DNA from: Amoebidium appalachense
Taxonomy: Eukaryota; Ichthyosporea
Direction of reading: 5' to 3'
DNA length: 64,000 nt
NCBI GenBank assembly: GCA_963693365.1
Contig: CAVNZM010000014.1
Coordinates: forward strand, 496,001 to 560,000
Shown here: piece by piece, positions 16,992 through 28,619 of the stretch
How the letters are laid out: each line of letters begins with the position of its first letter
Position numbering within the stretch: the first letter of the stretch is position 1
Notes under the pieces: model-generated
Database searches by the model: none
Seen by the model: only the letters and a program-made list of their open reading frames with translations
What the model was told of the DNA's origin: nothing
Translations under genes and position numbers: made by a program

Positions 16992-18109
16992 GTGGCTTGC
17001 TCCCCTTTGGTGGCGACCATGGTAGGCTTGCCCAGTGGTTCACCCCCGAGGTTTTGGCCCGTGTCCCGGAGGTGGCCCGCACCATCACTCGGCTGTCAGT
17101 GGGCGACAGCACGGAGTCCTCCTACTCGTCCTACCAGCGCCAGTTTATCGACTTCATCTACGCAATGGACTGCCGCAATCCTGATGGTGGCTACCTGCCA
17201 GCCTGCCCAGCCCAAGTGCAGCTGTTCCTTGCCTGGTGCGCCATGCGTGCGGTGCAAGCCCGGACCATGCCCAGCATCGTCTCCGCCGTCAACAGCCTGC
17301 ACCGCAGCTTGGGCATGGCACCACCAGCGGGCTCCGGCCAGCAGAGCCTTCAGTGGTTTATCCGCGGGGCTGGCCGCTTCCTGCTGCTGGAAGGCAGCCA
17401 CCGGCCCAAACGAGTGCTCGAGCCCCTCCTCCCAGCCGACCTCCGCGCCCTCCTCCCAGTCATCCAACCGGGCTCTTCATTGGAGGCCCTGCGTCTGTGG
17501 GCTGCCCTGCTGCTTGGCAGCTCGTGCCTCCTGCGCTCGGGCGAGTTCACGTCCAAATCTGCGGCCAAGTTCAACCCCCTCCTTCACGCCAAGCGTCGCG
17601 ACGTCCAGCTCCTATGGCAGGATGGCCGCCTGATTGGGGCAACAGTCTTCCTGCCGACATCTAAGACCGACCCCACGGGCAAGGGTGTTACCATCCGGGT
17701 GCCCGCCTTCCCGGAGGAGCCTTCCTTCTGCCCAGCAGCCAATCTAGCCCTCTTCCTGGGGGTCTCGTAAACCAGGGCAGGCATCCACCCAGATGCACCC
17801 CTGTTCAGCGTCGACGGCAGCCCTTACCTCAAGAGCACCTTCATCGCCGGTTTCCGCACAGCTCTACACCATGCGGGCTACGACCCCGACCGGTACGCCG
17901 GCCACAGCCTGCGCATAGGGGGGGCCACTGCAGCTGAGAGAGCGGGCCTACCTGACGCCACCATCAAAGCCCTTGGCCGCTGGGCATCAGACGCATTCAT
18001 GGTCTACATCCGGCTGCCCCACCGCGACGTGCAAGCCTCCATTGCCACCGTCTGGTCACACCAGGGCCTCGCCACGGGACCTTGGGGCGGACCCCCTACA
18101 TCGCAGTAG
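16992..18109 (+). pseudogene. Tyrosine recombinase of the element, in-frame TAA
   Basis: The frame runs from the acceptor at 16991 to TAG 18107-18109. It is in one frame throughout but is broken by TAA at 17768-17770. Before the stop lie the core-binding domain and the first catalytic Arg (CLLRSGE). After it lie HSLR (the H-x-x-R box, in GHSLRIGGATAAERAG) and the nucleophilic Tyr in FMVYIR. The R, H-x-x-R and Y set is that of tyrosine recombinases of DIRS/Ngaro/Crypton type, which integrate the circular DNA copy. No ATG starts the frame, supporting splicing or a downstream start. TAA is a genuine stop elsewhere in this window (Raptor), so recoding is unlikely. Confidence 0.9.
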
Positions 18110-18119
18110 GGGGGCCTTG

Positions 18120-18260
18120 TGGTGCGGGGGGGGCTCATGGCATGGACCCCCCCTGGCGGCCCCCGCCTCGGCCAGCCCCTTGGGTGCAGGCACGACGGCC
18201 TGCACTCCACGGACACCAGGGGCATGAGGTAAGCACGAGCCTCTGAGTGAGTGATGTGAA
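18120..18260 (+). repeat. Split direct repeat B1
   Basis: 141 bp, matching B2 at 18651-18783 apart from an 8-bp insertion near its end. It begins 11 bases after the recombinase stop and abuts A2 at GATGTGAA/TGTACG. This junction mimics the joined ends of a circular intermediate. Confidence 0.93.
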
Positions 18261-18536
18261 TGTACGTTTCATATGCGCAGCAGATGAAAGATGTTTCACG
18301 GATCACTTCGGGCGCAGGCAGCCGGGCGGCCCATGACGTCACGGGCCGCGGCGCCAGGCGCAGCCGCAGCGGCGGCTGACATCGGTCTGGCGCAGCGCCT
18401 GACGTCAGGCGCCACCAGCGCCGGTATTTCCGGCGCAGCACACTGCAGATGCAGGCCACCTTCGTTTTCGCCGTGTGCTGCACGTACGGTTTTTGTTAGC
18501 ACGATTGCGTTTTCGGTGGCTAGCACACGGCGGCTC
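18261..18536 (+). repeat. Split direct repeat A2
   Basis: Second copy of the 276-bp A repeat, near-identical to A1 and carrying the same two CRE octamers and palindrome. Its proximity to B1 and B2 at the 3' end defines the split-direct-repeat class. Confidence 0.95.
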
Positions 18537-18616
18537 CCACCCACCCACCTCTCAGTCTGTATACATGACGGTGTACGTATGCGACTGTGACTGGCTCACA
18601 GCCCGATTGCAGCGGC

Positions 18617-18622
18617 AATAAA
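18617..18622 (+). terminator. Poly(A) signal of the retroelement
   Basis: A perfect AATAAA between A2 and B2, 508 bases past the recombinase stop and 34 bases before B2. It is the only such signal in the 3' part of the element. Confidence 0.6.
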
Positions 18623-18650
18623 GCATGTCGAGGCGGGGCCCAGCCCCGGC

Positions 18651-18783
18651 TGGTGCGGGGGGGGCTCATGGCATGGACCCCCCCTGGCGGCCCCCGCCTC
18701 GGCCAGCCCCTTGGGTGCAGGCACGACGGCCTGCACTCCACGGACACCAGGGGCATGAGGCAAGCACGAGTGAGTGATGTGAA
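18651..18783 (+). repeat. Split direct repeat B2 (3' end of element)
   Basis: 133-bp copy of B1 ending GTGATGTGAA. One further A, then the octamer TTGAATAG (18785-18792), which also precedes A1 at 13055-13062. Confidence 0.93.
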
Positions 18784-18792
18784 ATTGAATAG

Positions 18793-19430
18793 ATTGGGGA
18801 GGTCGATTTTGATTAGCTGAGTGTCAGCCACTGAATGGGTCCTTACAGATGATTGGCTTCTAGTTTTAGGTGTAGCCATACATAACTATTTTTCTCACGG
18901 TGTTATTCGGCGGGAATCAAAAGGTCGCGTAGTGCGTAACTTGCCCCCCAAACAGGCTTCTCCAGTGTCTGAGTTCTAGGTTCGTAGATATGTAGTACGT
19001 CTTGTCCATTTTTTTCCTTTGGCTCGAAATAGGTAACTGTAAATACTACATAGAAAACGCAAATTTTTTATATTCTTTAAGTGAGGACACCCCCCCCCCC
19101 CCCCCCCCTCTCCGATCCCCCTCCCCCTGCCCCCCAACCCCCTCACCCCCTCGAACTCCCCACCCCCCCGCTCTCCTTATAATCAGGTAACGGTTGTCGA
19201 TTTTGCTAAAGTTTCCAGTAGATTTTAGGGGTTTCTCCGAGACACCCATTGGCAGGTTGTGTGTGTGCCTGTGTGTCTCTTTGTTTGCGCATGCTTGTGC
19301 TTGTGAACGTATGTGTAGTTTGTGTGTGCGCGAGCATACGTAAATGAGAGTTGCGTGCGAACGTTAACATTTAGACAGTCTAGTGTGTTTCCACGCCATA
19401 GCACACGATGCTTAATCATTCCCCCATACA
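18793..19430. other. Spacer before the GT64 gene
   Basis: AT-rich DNA with one C-rich tract (19089-19170). It contains no recognisable gene, although it should include the promoter of the gene beginning at 19431. An ATTGG core lies at about 18852. Confidence 0.5.
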
Positions 19431-19988
19431 ATGAGAATGAAAAGGCTGGGCCGTGGTCGGTATGCACCGGCTGTGGGCTGCCCCCTCTGTCTTCTGCTGT
19501 TTGTGGGCTGCATTGTGGCTGCAATGGTTGCGGCATGGACACACCTGTTGACCTTACCAAAGGTGTTTGGTAATGGCAGGATAAAGGTCCTGAGCAATAC
19601 ACTCGAGCTCACGCAAAGGTGAGAATTTCCCAGTTCATCGTTGCCCGTTATCTAATTTAGAGATTCACAAGCATATGCATGCTATACTACACGAGACCAT
19701 GCATACATACCGGACAACAGACAGCTCAGGTGTGCGTCATGGTGCATAGACAGGCACACATGTATGCGTGCGGGTACAAGTGTGCTGCCCATGCTCCATG
19801 TTCCCACCCGCGCAGCACACCCGATTATGCATGCATGCACTGGCACCAATCGGCACCAATTAGTGCGCACACTCTGGCACCCCAGGCAGGTGTACATGTG
19901 CGCGGCAACACACACAGGCATGCATGCAGGTGTGCAGGGGGTTTTGTTCTTGGGACGAATATTGCACAGAACACATGCAATGCACACA

Positions 19989-20064
<76 letters not shown>

Positions 20065-20068
20065 CCCA

Positions 20069-20112
<44 letters not shown>

Positions 20113-20298
20113 CCCACGCACGCACGCACCCACGCACGCACGCGCACATGTGTGCGCGCGTACGCACGCACGCACGCACGAACGCACCCACGCACCCACG
20201 CACACAAGCACACACGCACCCACGCACCCACACACCCACGCACTCACTCAAGCACGCAAGCACGCACACACCCACGCATCTACCCACGCACGCACACA

Positions 20299-20366
<68 letters not shown>

Positions 20367-20541
20367 CACACACACGCACCCACGCACCCACGCACCCACC
20401 CACCCACCCACGCACCCACGCACACAAGCACACACGCACCCACGCACCCACGCACCCACGCACTCTGTCAAGCACGCAAGCACACACCCACCCACGCATC
20501 GACCCACGCACGCATGCATGCACACACGCACCACGCACACA

Positions 20542-20581
<40 letters not shown>

Positions 20582-20883
20582 CACACGCACCCATCCATGC
20601 ACGCACGCACGCACGCACGCACCCATGCACGCACGCACCCACGCACGCACCCACGCACGCACCCACGCACGCACGCACTCACTCAAGCACGCACGAACGC
20701 ACACACCCACGCCACGACGCACGAACGCACGCATGCACGCAAGAACATACGCACGCACGCACGCACGCACGCCGCACGCACACACGCACGCACGCACACC
20801 CTTGCACGAACATCCACGCAAGAAAGCACGAACGCACGCGACCACACCCCCACGCACTCGCACACACACGCACGCACACAGCG

Positions 20884-20948
<65 letters not shown>

Positions 20949-21950
20949 CACGCGCGTGCACAAACACTCAAGCTCGCACGCACGCATGCATGCGCATACA
21001 CACACGCACACATGCACGCTTGCACACATGCACGCTTGCACGCACGTATTGCACCACCCACAGACGCACCCGCACACATACAGGCACCCACGAAAGCACG
21101 TGTTAACGTGTGTAAACATGCCAGCATACACCAAGAACAATACCATAAACTTACACCACCACAACACACACAGGTTAGATAACGCCGTTCAAAGCCCACA
21201 GCAAAACACCAGCCAACCGACAGTACAACCAACCACACCGGACACGCCTGCCACCACCAATGAAACACAGACTTTAAAACCAAATGTCACAGTGGTATTT
21301 CTCGGCTTTTATCCGTCTAGGCTACCCAACATTCAAAAACTAGCCAATCACTACGCATCACACCCATCGGTGTCCAAAGTTATCCTCATATGGAACGGGG
21401 ATAAGAATCAAATACCAACGCTTGCACCATTAAACCCAAATACCACAAACGCGCCAATCATAACCATTCCCGACATGCCACGAAACTCTCTGACCAATCG
21501 TTTTCACCCATCGCTTCCCGTAGACACTGACGCCATTTTCATTGGTGATGACGACATGATGATATCCCACCAATCATTGAGCTGCCTTTTATCGCGGTGG
21601 GCGGATGATCCAGATGTGCTGGTGAGTGCCAGGGCTCGGCTCTATTCGTTCGAAAAGCAAATCTACAACACACCAGAAAGGATGGGTGGTAAGTGACTCT
21701 CCGGCAAACCCTAAATTGAAGAACTAAACCTTTCTTCCTCACCTCGTGTACGACACGAGCACCAGTTGCTCACAGCATTACTATTTTCCAACCAGTAAGG
21801 CGGTGGGGAAGGGGGGGGGGGGGGGGGGAAGAGGCTCATAAAACTGTTAACAGAGGGATAATCAATCAAACTGAATCAGTTTTAGGCTAGAGAGTACTCG
21901 ATTATGATATGAAATTGGTTTCTTCAGATGGATGGCGGTCCAGCTACTGA
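19431..21950 (+). CDS. Exostosin-type (GT64) glycosyltransferase, 3' end uncertain
   Basis: Exon 1 (19431-19618) encodes a short basic N-terminus and one hydrophobic segment (about residues 15-41), a type II Golgi anchor. Exon 2 (21174-21688) joins in phase. It holds the first half of a GT64 domain: VTVVFLGFYPSR, VILIWNG, SLTNRF, then the metal- and nucleotide-sugar-binding DxD as FIGDDDMM. Family members (EXT/EXTL) add GlcNAc or GlcA/GalNAc in heparan-sulfate-type chains or related glycans. The donor at 21689 is strong (GTAAGT). The most natural next acceptor (21927) gives only DGWRSSY and then TGA at 21948-21950, leaving a 241-residue protein without the second half of the domain (the usual NCED-containing part). 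So it is either truncated, a decayed copy, or its real 3' exons were missed. Confidence 0.78.
19983..20880. repeat. (ACGC)n tetranucleotide array, about 0.9 kb
   Basis: An imperfect ACGC/CGCA array inside the GT64 intron, followed by an AC array (20888-20946) that nearly reaches exon 2. Because four-base units give a four-residue period, all frames stay open and read THAR or its permutations. A 590-codon frame therefore joins repeat to real exon and should not be mistaken for a protein. A shorter array of the same unit lies at 22060-22180. Confidence 0.95.
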
Positions 21951-22085
21951 TATTTTCTTTTGGTTACAGAGTGCACGAGGAAACCCCCCCATATCCATTC
22001 ATCCTCACACTACCATTCCCCATCCCTTCCCCCCCTGCCCGTCCCGCTTATAAACACAAACGCACGCACGCACGCACGCACGCAA

Positions 22086-22177
<92 letters not shown>

Positions 22178-22853
22178 CCTGCCCACCCACCCACGTACGC
22201 ACACACGCACACACGCACGCACACACACACACAGACACACACATACATGCACGCACACACGCATGCACGCACAGAGAGAGACACATGCACACTGCAAGCG
22301 TGTGTTTGGTTTTGCATGTCATCATCTGTTCTGTATATTGTTTTGGGATGTGTTGCTCTGAACTTACAACCTCGACACCGTTTGCATTCCACCATTTCTC
22401 CGATAACATTATCTGCTTCTGCTTCTTCTACAATCTCGTGACAGATACTATTTTTCCCCTACTTCCCTTCAATCAAACATTCCTGCTGTGAATTTTTCTA
22501 GCTTATGCCTCCCCTTTCCTCCTCCCCCCCCCCCGTCCTCCCCGCCCCCCCTCCCCCCCCCCCTCTCCGCCCCCTCCCTTCCCCCTACCTCCCTCCCCTT
22601 ACCCCTATGATTGGCCAAACCGATGGCTATTTGCTGTGTATGGTGTCGTTTCACACCTATTCCTTGGGCCTTACATGCTCCCATCTCTCGGCAGCAAACA
22701 TCAGAATTCTGGTTTAGGATGTACACATTTTCCAGGGAACATAACCCCATCCTCCCCTCCTCCCCCCTCCCTCTTCAAACCTTTAACCTTCACCACCCAT
22801 TTACTCCATTACTCAATAGGAATCACACTGACCACTATTGCAATCAGACCATC

Positions 22854-22918
<65 letters not shown>

Positions 22919-24017
22919 TGCATTATACTACACATGTGCACATACACAAGCACACACACACGCGCGTACCGTTGAACCAGGTTTGTGTGGCAGCAGCAGC
23001 TGTTGAATGACGGTCACGTATACCGCACATATATAATCCTAAGGCTCATCATTCCCCCCCCCCCCCCCCCCCTCCCCCTCCCCTCCCCCCCTTCTCTTCA
23101 TAAAGGCTTGATCAAAATGTAAAAAGCAAAGCACCCTGGCCTCTCCCTTATCCATCTCCCCCCCCCCCCTCCCCCCTCTCTCCCTCCCTCCCCAGTTAGG
23201 AACCTCCCACTCCTCCCCACCCTCAGAGTCCCCCAATCAAAAGGGTTCACTACCCCCCCCCCCCCCCCCCCTCCCCTCCTCCCCCCCATCCCTCCTGGGT
23301 AACTTTATCGGTGTTCATTGCACGTGCCTCATCAGTCCACGCACTGCCTGCCATCTTCTGGTTAGGCCATCTTCTTTGAACGTTCGACCCACGAAGCACA
23401 TAAGCGCAGAAAAAGGATCGATATTTGCCCCAAGACTCCCCCCCCCCCGGCCCCTCTTCCCACCTCCCCCCTGTTTCGGCGCCTCTCACACACATCGTCC
23501 ACCCCCAAGTGTCCGTGCATTTACTTCTTACACCTGTGTTTGCACTATGTTTGTGGGGGTGTATAACAGCTGTTCTATGGCAGAAGGGGGGGGGGGGGGG
23601 GGGGGGAAGGGGGGAAGGGGGGGAAGGGGGGGAGGGGAAGCTAAATGAAGGTTGCATAATGGCATTTCCTTAAATGGGGCATTTATTGCATTAACGGTGG
23701 CCAGTTAAAGTTGTTAGGTTAGTCTCATTGCAGTATATTGTCCCACACATTCAAAAAATGGGTCATATCGTTATATCTTACATACATTTATGTACAAGGA
23801 AACCCCATTCAAAAACGGTTACTCAGCCGTTTACTTGCAGATACCAATACAAAAAGCCTTCAAAAGTCTGGTTTAGTTTGTTTGCATTTACATATATTAC
23901 ACGTGATAGGGCACATAGTTCATTCAGTGTGTGAATAAAGGGACAAAGTTTGGCATGGTGCCCATCACATGACTGTACCATGTGAGGGCAGCAGATGCTG
24001 ATGATGGGAGAGCAGAT
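21951..24017. other. Spacer with repeats after the GT64 gene
   Basis: Contains a second ACGC array (22060-22180), C-rich tracts (22528-22600, 23050-23100, 23158-23170, 23250-23290), an AC array (22856-22916) and a poly-G tract (23587-23637). I searched it for the missing second half of the GT64 domain and found no convincing match. A minus-strand AATAAA (plus TTTATT, about 23682) could end the next gene. Confidence 0.55.
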
Positions 24018-25477
24018 TCAGCCCCACAGCAGCAGCATGCTGCATGCAAGGGCAACCAGCAGCCTAACAGAGGGCACGGTGATGGTGGCTGTGCTTGGTT
24101 GTGCCTTCCCAGTGAACACCGAGGTCACACTGCCGACAAGATATGTGTTTGCTGCGCTTTGGGGGGTGTTTCCAGCAACCACATACGCATAGACGGTCAT
24201 GTTTCCATCTAGCCCAGTTGCATTGCGTGTGAACCCGTTAGCCTCGCTTGCGTTTACGGGGGTGGAGGAAAGAAGGACGGGCTTGGGGCCCGTGCCAGCG
24301 ATCATTCCGCAAAAGTTGGTGGCTGGGATCTGACCAGCGGGTAGGCCCTGAGAGGCATTGTTGTTGCGAGCATACAGCTGCACCACACACGAACCGCTGT
24401 TCTGTGCACAAAACGACTGGAGGGGAGAAAACGAAAACGTAGCAGTGTCTTCGCTTGCACCAAGAGATTTCTGAGTGCTTGTAGGAATAGTGAATGTTGG
24501 GTACTGCGTCAGGGTGGCATCGAGGGGTGTGTAGGAGGGAGCGTTAGTAGGGCCAGCACTGCGGGTGAAGTAGGCAACGATGCTGACAGTGGCACCTGGG
24601 CCCGAAGTGCTGATGACAATCTGCGTGAGAACCGGGGAAGATTAGTCTGGACATGCATGACTTCTGAAACAGCGCGTGTCCAAATAGTAAAAGGAAAAGG
24701 GAGAAAAGGCTAAAAGGACCTTTACGACTGCATTTGGTCAACTACACACTCTCTTGATCTATCCCAACTTCCAGTGCCCCAAGCAACTCAGTGCAGGAGC
24801 GAACTTCTGAATAGATGGGGCCGACTCATGGCAACATAACAATTTCATAATAAAACACAAAAACGCAAGACTTTTCCTACAGATTAGAGAAGTATCAACG
24901 GCCACGCAGCATAAGCTCTGCGTAAAGGACAGGTGAACTGAAATACACGTACCGTTTCGTTGAGGCTGGGGTTGGACAAGAAAAGAGGCAGAGACTCGTT
25001 CTTCTCGTTATTAGGCACGTATTGGCTTGTCGTGATCCCGCCCGCACCACGGTAGGCGCACTGGGTTTTGGTGTCCACGCCAAGCCCAAAAGCCAAACAG
25101 CCAGCGTCGAAGTTGAAGGTACTGATCGTGCTTGATTGACTCTCTGTAATCCATGTCAAGGAAACCTTGTCGTTGTGGCCACCTCCCATACTGCAAGGAA
25201 TCATGCTCACCCCGGCACCAGACACAGGAGACACCCCACCAGCTATGTCATACGTTGTGTTGAGCTGTAGAACTACACTGCTGTTTGCAGGAATATCCAA
25301 GTAGAGCGTTTTCCCATCGTTTAGCACAAGACTGGTGTCGACTGAAAAGTTTGCTTGCCGGGCGTTGGTAAACTCTCCTGCTCTTCTGAAAACTGCGTGG
25401 GATCTGGAGTAGATGGGTTCCGCCCCGCACAGGAGTGCGAGTGCAGCAATAAGGAGTGCTTTGCCAAGGATAGTCAT
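24018..25477 (-). CDS. Putative GPI-anchored secreted surface protein, 2 exons
   Basis: Exon 1 is 25477-24953 and exon 2 is 24620-24018, joined in phase 0 at GT-AG ends, giving 375 residues. I do not recognise the family. Residues 1-20 form a clear signal peptide (basic-free start, ALLIAALALLCGA core). The mature part is rich in Ser, Thr, Gly and Asn, with at least eight N-glycosylation sequons (NFS, NSS, NTT, NET, NAS, NAT, NMT) and several paired cysteines. The last 17 residues are hydrophobic after a Thr/Ser/Pro-rich stretch and end at TGG GGC TGA with no cytoplasmic tail, the pattern of a GPI-attachment signal. It is followed on the same strand by a decayed tandem paralogue, so it belongs to a small local family. 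Likely at the cell surface or in the wall. Confidence 0.78.
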
Positions 25478-26276
25478 GGTGTGGATACGGTGTATGAAAG
25501 AGATAAAAGGGAGGGAAAGTACAACTAAGTCTATCTTTTCCCCTCGCTCTCTCTGTATGCATATGGTGAAAAGGTTTAAAAGGATACAGTTCGTTTTACT
25601 TCAAGCACTAGAAGCGCCAAGCAGCAATTTATATATCGAAGGGAAAGCTGGCCGACCAATCGTTGCATTCGGGGAAATATCTCAGAGATGGCGAGCCGGG
25701 TCAGATCCGCGTCAAGAACGAGCCAGAGCGAGCCTTGTTTGACTGCCTTGTCGAACGCCGGGCTAATTTTTTCGCCTTCGATTAAACATTCCCATTACTA
25801 CAGTGGGGGGATACACATATTACACATAAAAATTAAATATATATATATATATTTATAAATTCAACATATTAGTAGGAGTATGCAGGCGCTAGCTATATAT
25901 CATACAATTTGCGAAAGGTACGTTTTGCAGTAAGTGCAGTTCTAACTCGTGAGGTACAAACATGACTCGAATCGAGCAGAGTGAATCGTTAAGGTTACGT
26001 AATCTGCATTCCCAACAGAACAGCCTCGAACGGACCAGCCAATCCGATGAATTTACAATTTACCAAATTTGAGTCGGACCTGAAGCTCGGGCCCAGCCCC
26101 CTCGGAAGCTGCCTCCGCCGATGATCCGCGCTCCAAGCCCAGACGTGGACATTGGGTCCTCTCACGGTTTGAGTGGCGTATGATGATAGTGGAACATCAT
26201 GTGACTACTTTAAGGCTTGAGAAACGGGACTGAAGGGTGACCATCACACCCTCGCTTCCACCCATACATTCGCAGC

Positions 26277-26925
<649 letters not shown>

Positions 26926-27216
26926 TGTACTGTCTCTGTCTCTCTGTACCTCAGGAGCTTTGTATCAAATCCCAATTCAACCAGCAGCCCAGGGTGAGTA
27001 TGTCGCCGTCCACAGTCCTAGGTGCACCATGAGACAAACAAAGATTCGCCCGTCGGGGGTCTTTATGTCACTATATATATTGCTTAAAACACTACATTAG
27101 CAAAAGCGCTATATATCTATGTTCATTATTGGCAATTCCTGACTGTGCCCAGCTCTTGCCGATGTACGATTGGCAACCTTTTATCTTTGGAAAATACATG
27201 AGTTACAATGGCATAC

Positions 27217-27220
<4 letters not shown>

Positions 27221-27259
<39 letters not shown>

Positions 27260-27265
27260 ATATCA

Positions 27266-27315
<50 letters not shown>

Positions 27316-27346
27316 TCATCATGATATATATATATCATGATATATA
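27221..27346. repeat. (AT)n array with ATCATGAT interruptions
   Basis: About 125 bp of TA repeat with ATCATGAT/ATCATCATGAT interruptions. It is self-complementary along its length and can extrude as a cruciform. Confidence 0.93.
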
Positions 27347-27454
27347 TGTCTCAAAACGGGTCGCTGCTCGGGGGTCAAGCACGGTGTGACACGACGTGCG
27401 CATGCCCCCCTCCCTCCTCCCCCCCCCCCCCCCCCCCTTCCCCCGGCCCACTCA

Positions 27455-27464
<10 letters not shown>

Positions 27465-27509
<45 letters not shown>

Positions 27510-27521
27510 ACACACACACCG

Positions 27522-27574
<53 letters not shown>

Positions 27575-27655
27575 ATGCCACGCGCGCGCGCACACACACA
27601 CACACGCGCGCGCGCACACACGGGGGGGGGGGGGGGGGGGGGGGGGAGGGGGGGA
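27465..27655. repeat. (AC)n, (CG)n and poly-G block
   Basis: AC arrays (27465-27568), two CG/CA segments (27580-27616) and a poly-G run (27620-27646). The dispersed repeat copy at 27655 follows directly. Confidence 0.9.
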
Positions 27656-27790
27656 GGGGGTTCTTTTCGGTGTTTAGAGGAGGGGGATCCTTCTGAGGTG
27701 AAAACGTTATTACAGCCGATATGTTTTTTGACGTCATTGTTGGTTGTTTACAATATATATTGTCGTGCCATGGGTAGAGCCTTTTGACCT
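27655..27790 (+). repeat. Dispersed repeat, copy 2
   Basis: Second copy of the segment at 9427-9575, same orientation, again just after a G-run. The two copies are diverged, with several indels, so the family is not young. Confidence 0.6.
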
Positions 27791-27930
27791 AGGTTTGTGA
27801 ATCCTCCCCCCTCCCCCCTCCCCCTTCTCCCCCCTTCATACACACCACACACACCGTCCGGCATGCACGCACTCAAAGTTTAACACAGAATCACACGCAC
27901 GGTACACCTGTACACATCATCACACCGTGA

Positions 27931-27995
<65 letters not shown>

Positions 27996-28619
27996 GCGCG
28001 CGCGCACACACGCGCGTGTGTGCGTGCTAACACATACTCATCGCATACACATGTGAATTTAAACAAGCACGACGTACATTATACCCAAATTTGAAAATAA
28101 AAATATAATCAACAAATTACTAAGGGGCAACTGCCATATATATATGGTAGTTCCGCAATACGTGTGAGAAGAAAAAAGACCGGGAAAAAGCACTTTACGG
28201 ATACTTATTTCTTGCAGGTCCGACATAGTATACGGCACGACCAATTCAGTTCGACGTGACTGCAATTTTTTTCTCCAATTGTTTTTTTTTATCCAACCCC
28301 AACAATATTATGCGATAGCTCTTGCTGAGATACGTCAATAACTAATGTAAGAAAGGCCTCAAATTTATTAGCGGGTATTCGAGAAATATGCTTGCAAAAG
28401 AAATTGCATCACAGCCCCCTCAAAGATCCAAAAATTTCTCGATGAGAAAAAACTCTGCAACTCAAGAAAGGTTTGAGGCATCAGTTTGTAATCCTTGGTG
28501 AGACGCATCAATAATTATGCATACTTAACCTCAATTGGATATATCCTTTGCGGAAGTTATTGAATCCCGCCTATAACATCCATTTTTCCAGATGGATGGG
28601 TCAATCTAGAAATCATGAT

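Larger units (their letters stand above)
13063..18784 (+). mobile_element. Ngaro/PAT-type DIRS-group tyrosine-recombinase retrotransposon
   Basis: About 5.7 kb with split direct repeats in the order A1 (13063-13338), three reading frames, B1 (18120-18260), A2 (18261-18536), spacer, B2 (18651-18783). A1 and A2 are each 276 bp and differ only around one short position. B1 and B2 differ mainly by an 8-bp indel. This layout is the published hallmark of PAT and Ngaro elements, which integrate through a circular intermediate by tyrosine recombinase. No methyltransferase domain is seen after RNase H. GC content and codon use are far higher than in the flanking DNA. The RT and recombinase frames are each interrupted once, so this copy is probably not autonomous even though its ends are intact. 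The octamer TTGAATAG flanks both ends. Confidence 0.94.

Noticed and set aside
17768-17770. TAA read as a sense codon (alternative genetic code)
   Set aside because: Raptor ends at TAA, the p62-like, TOLLIP-like and carrier genes at TAG, and the surface-protein gene at TGA, each at the expected family end. So all three are stops.
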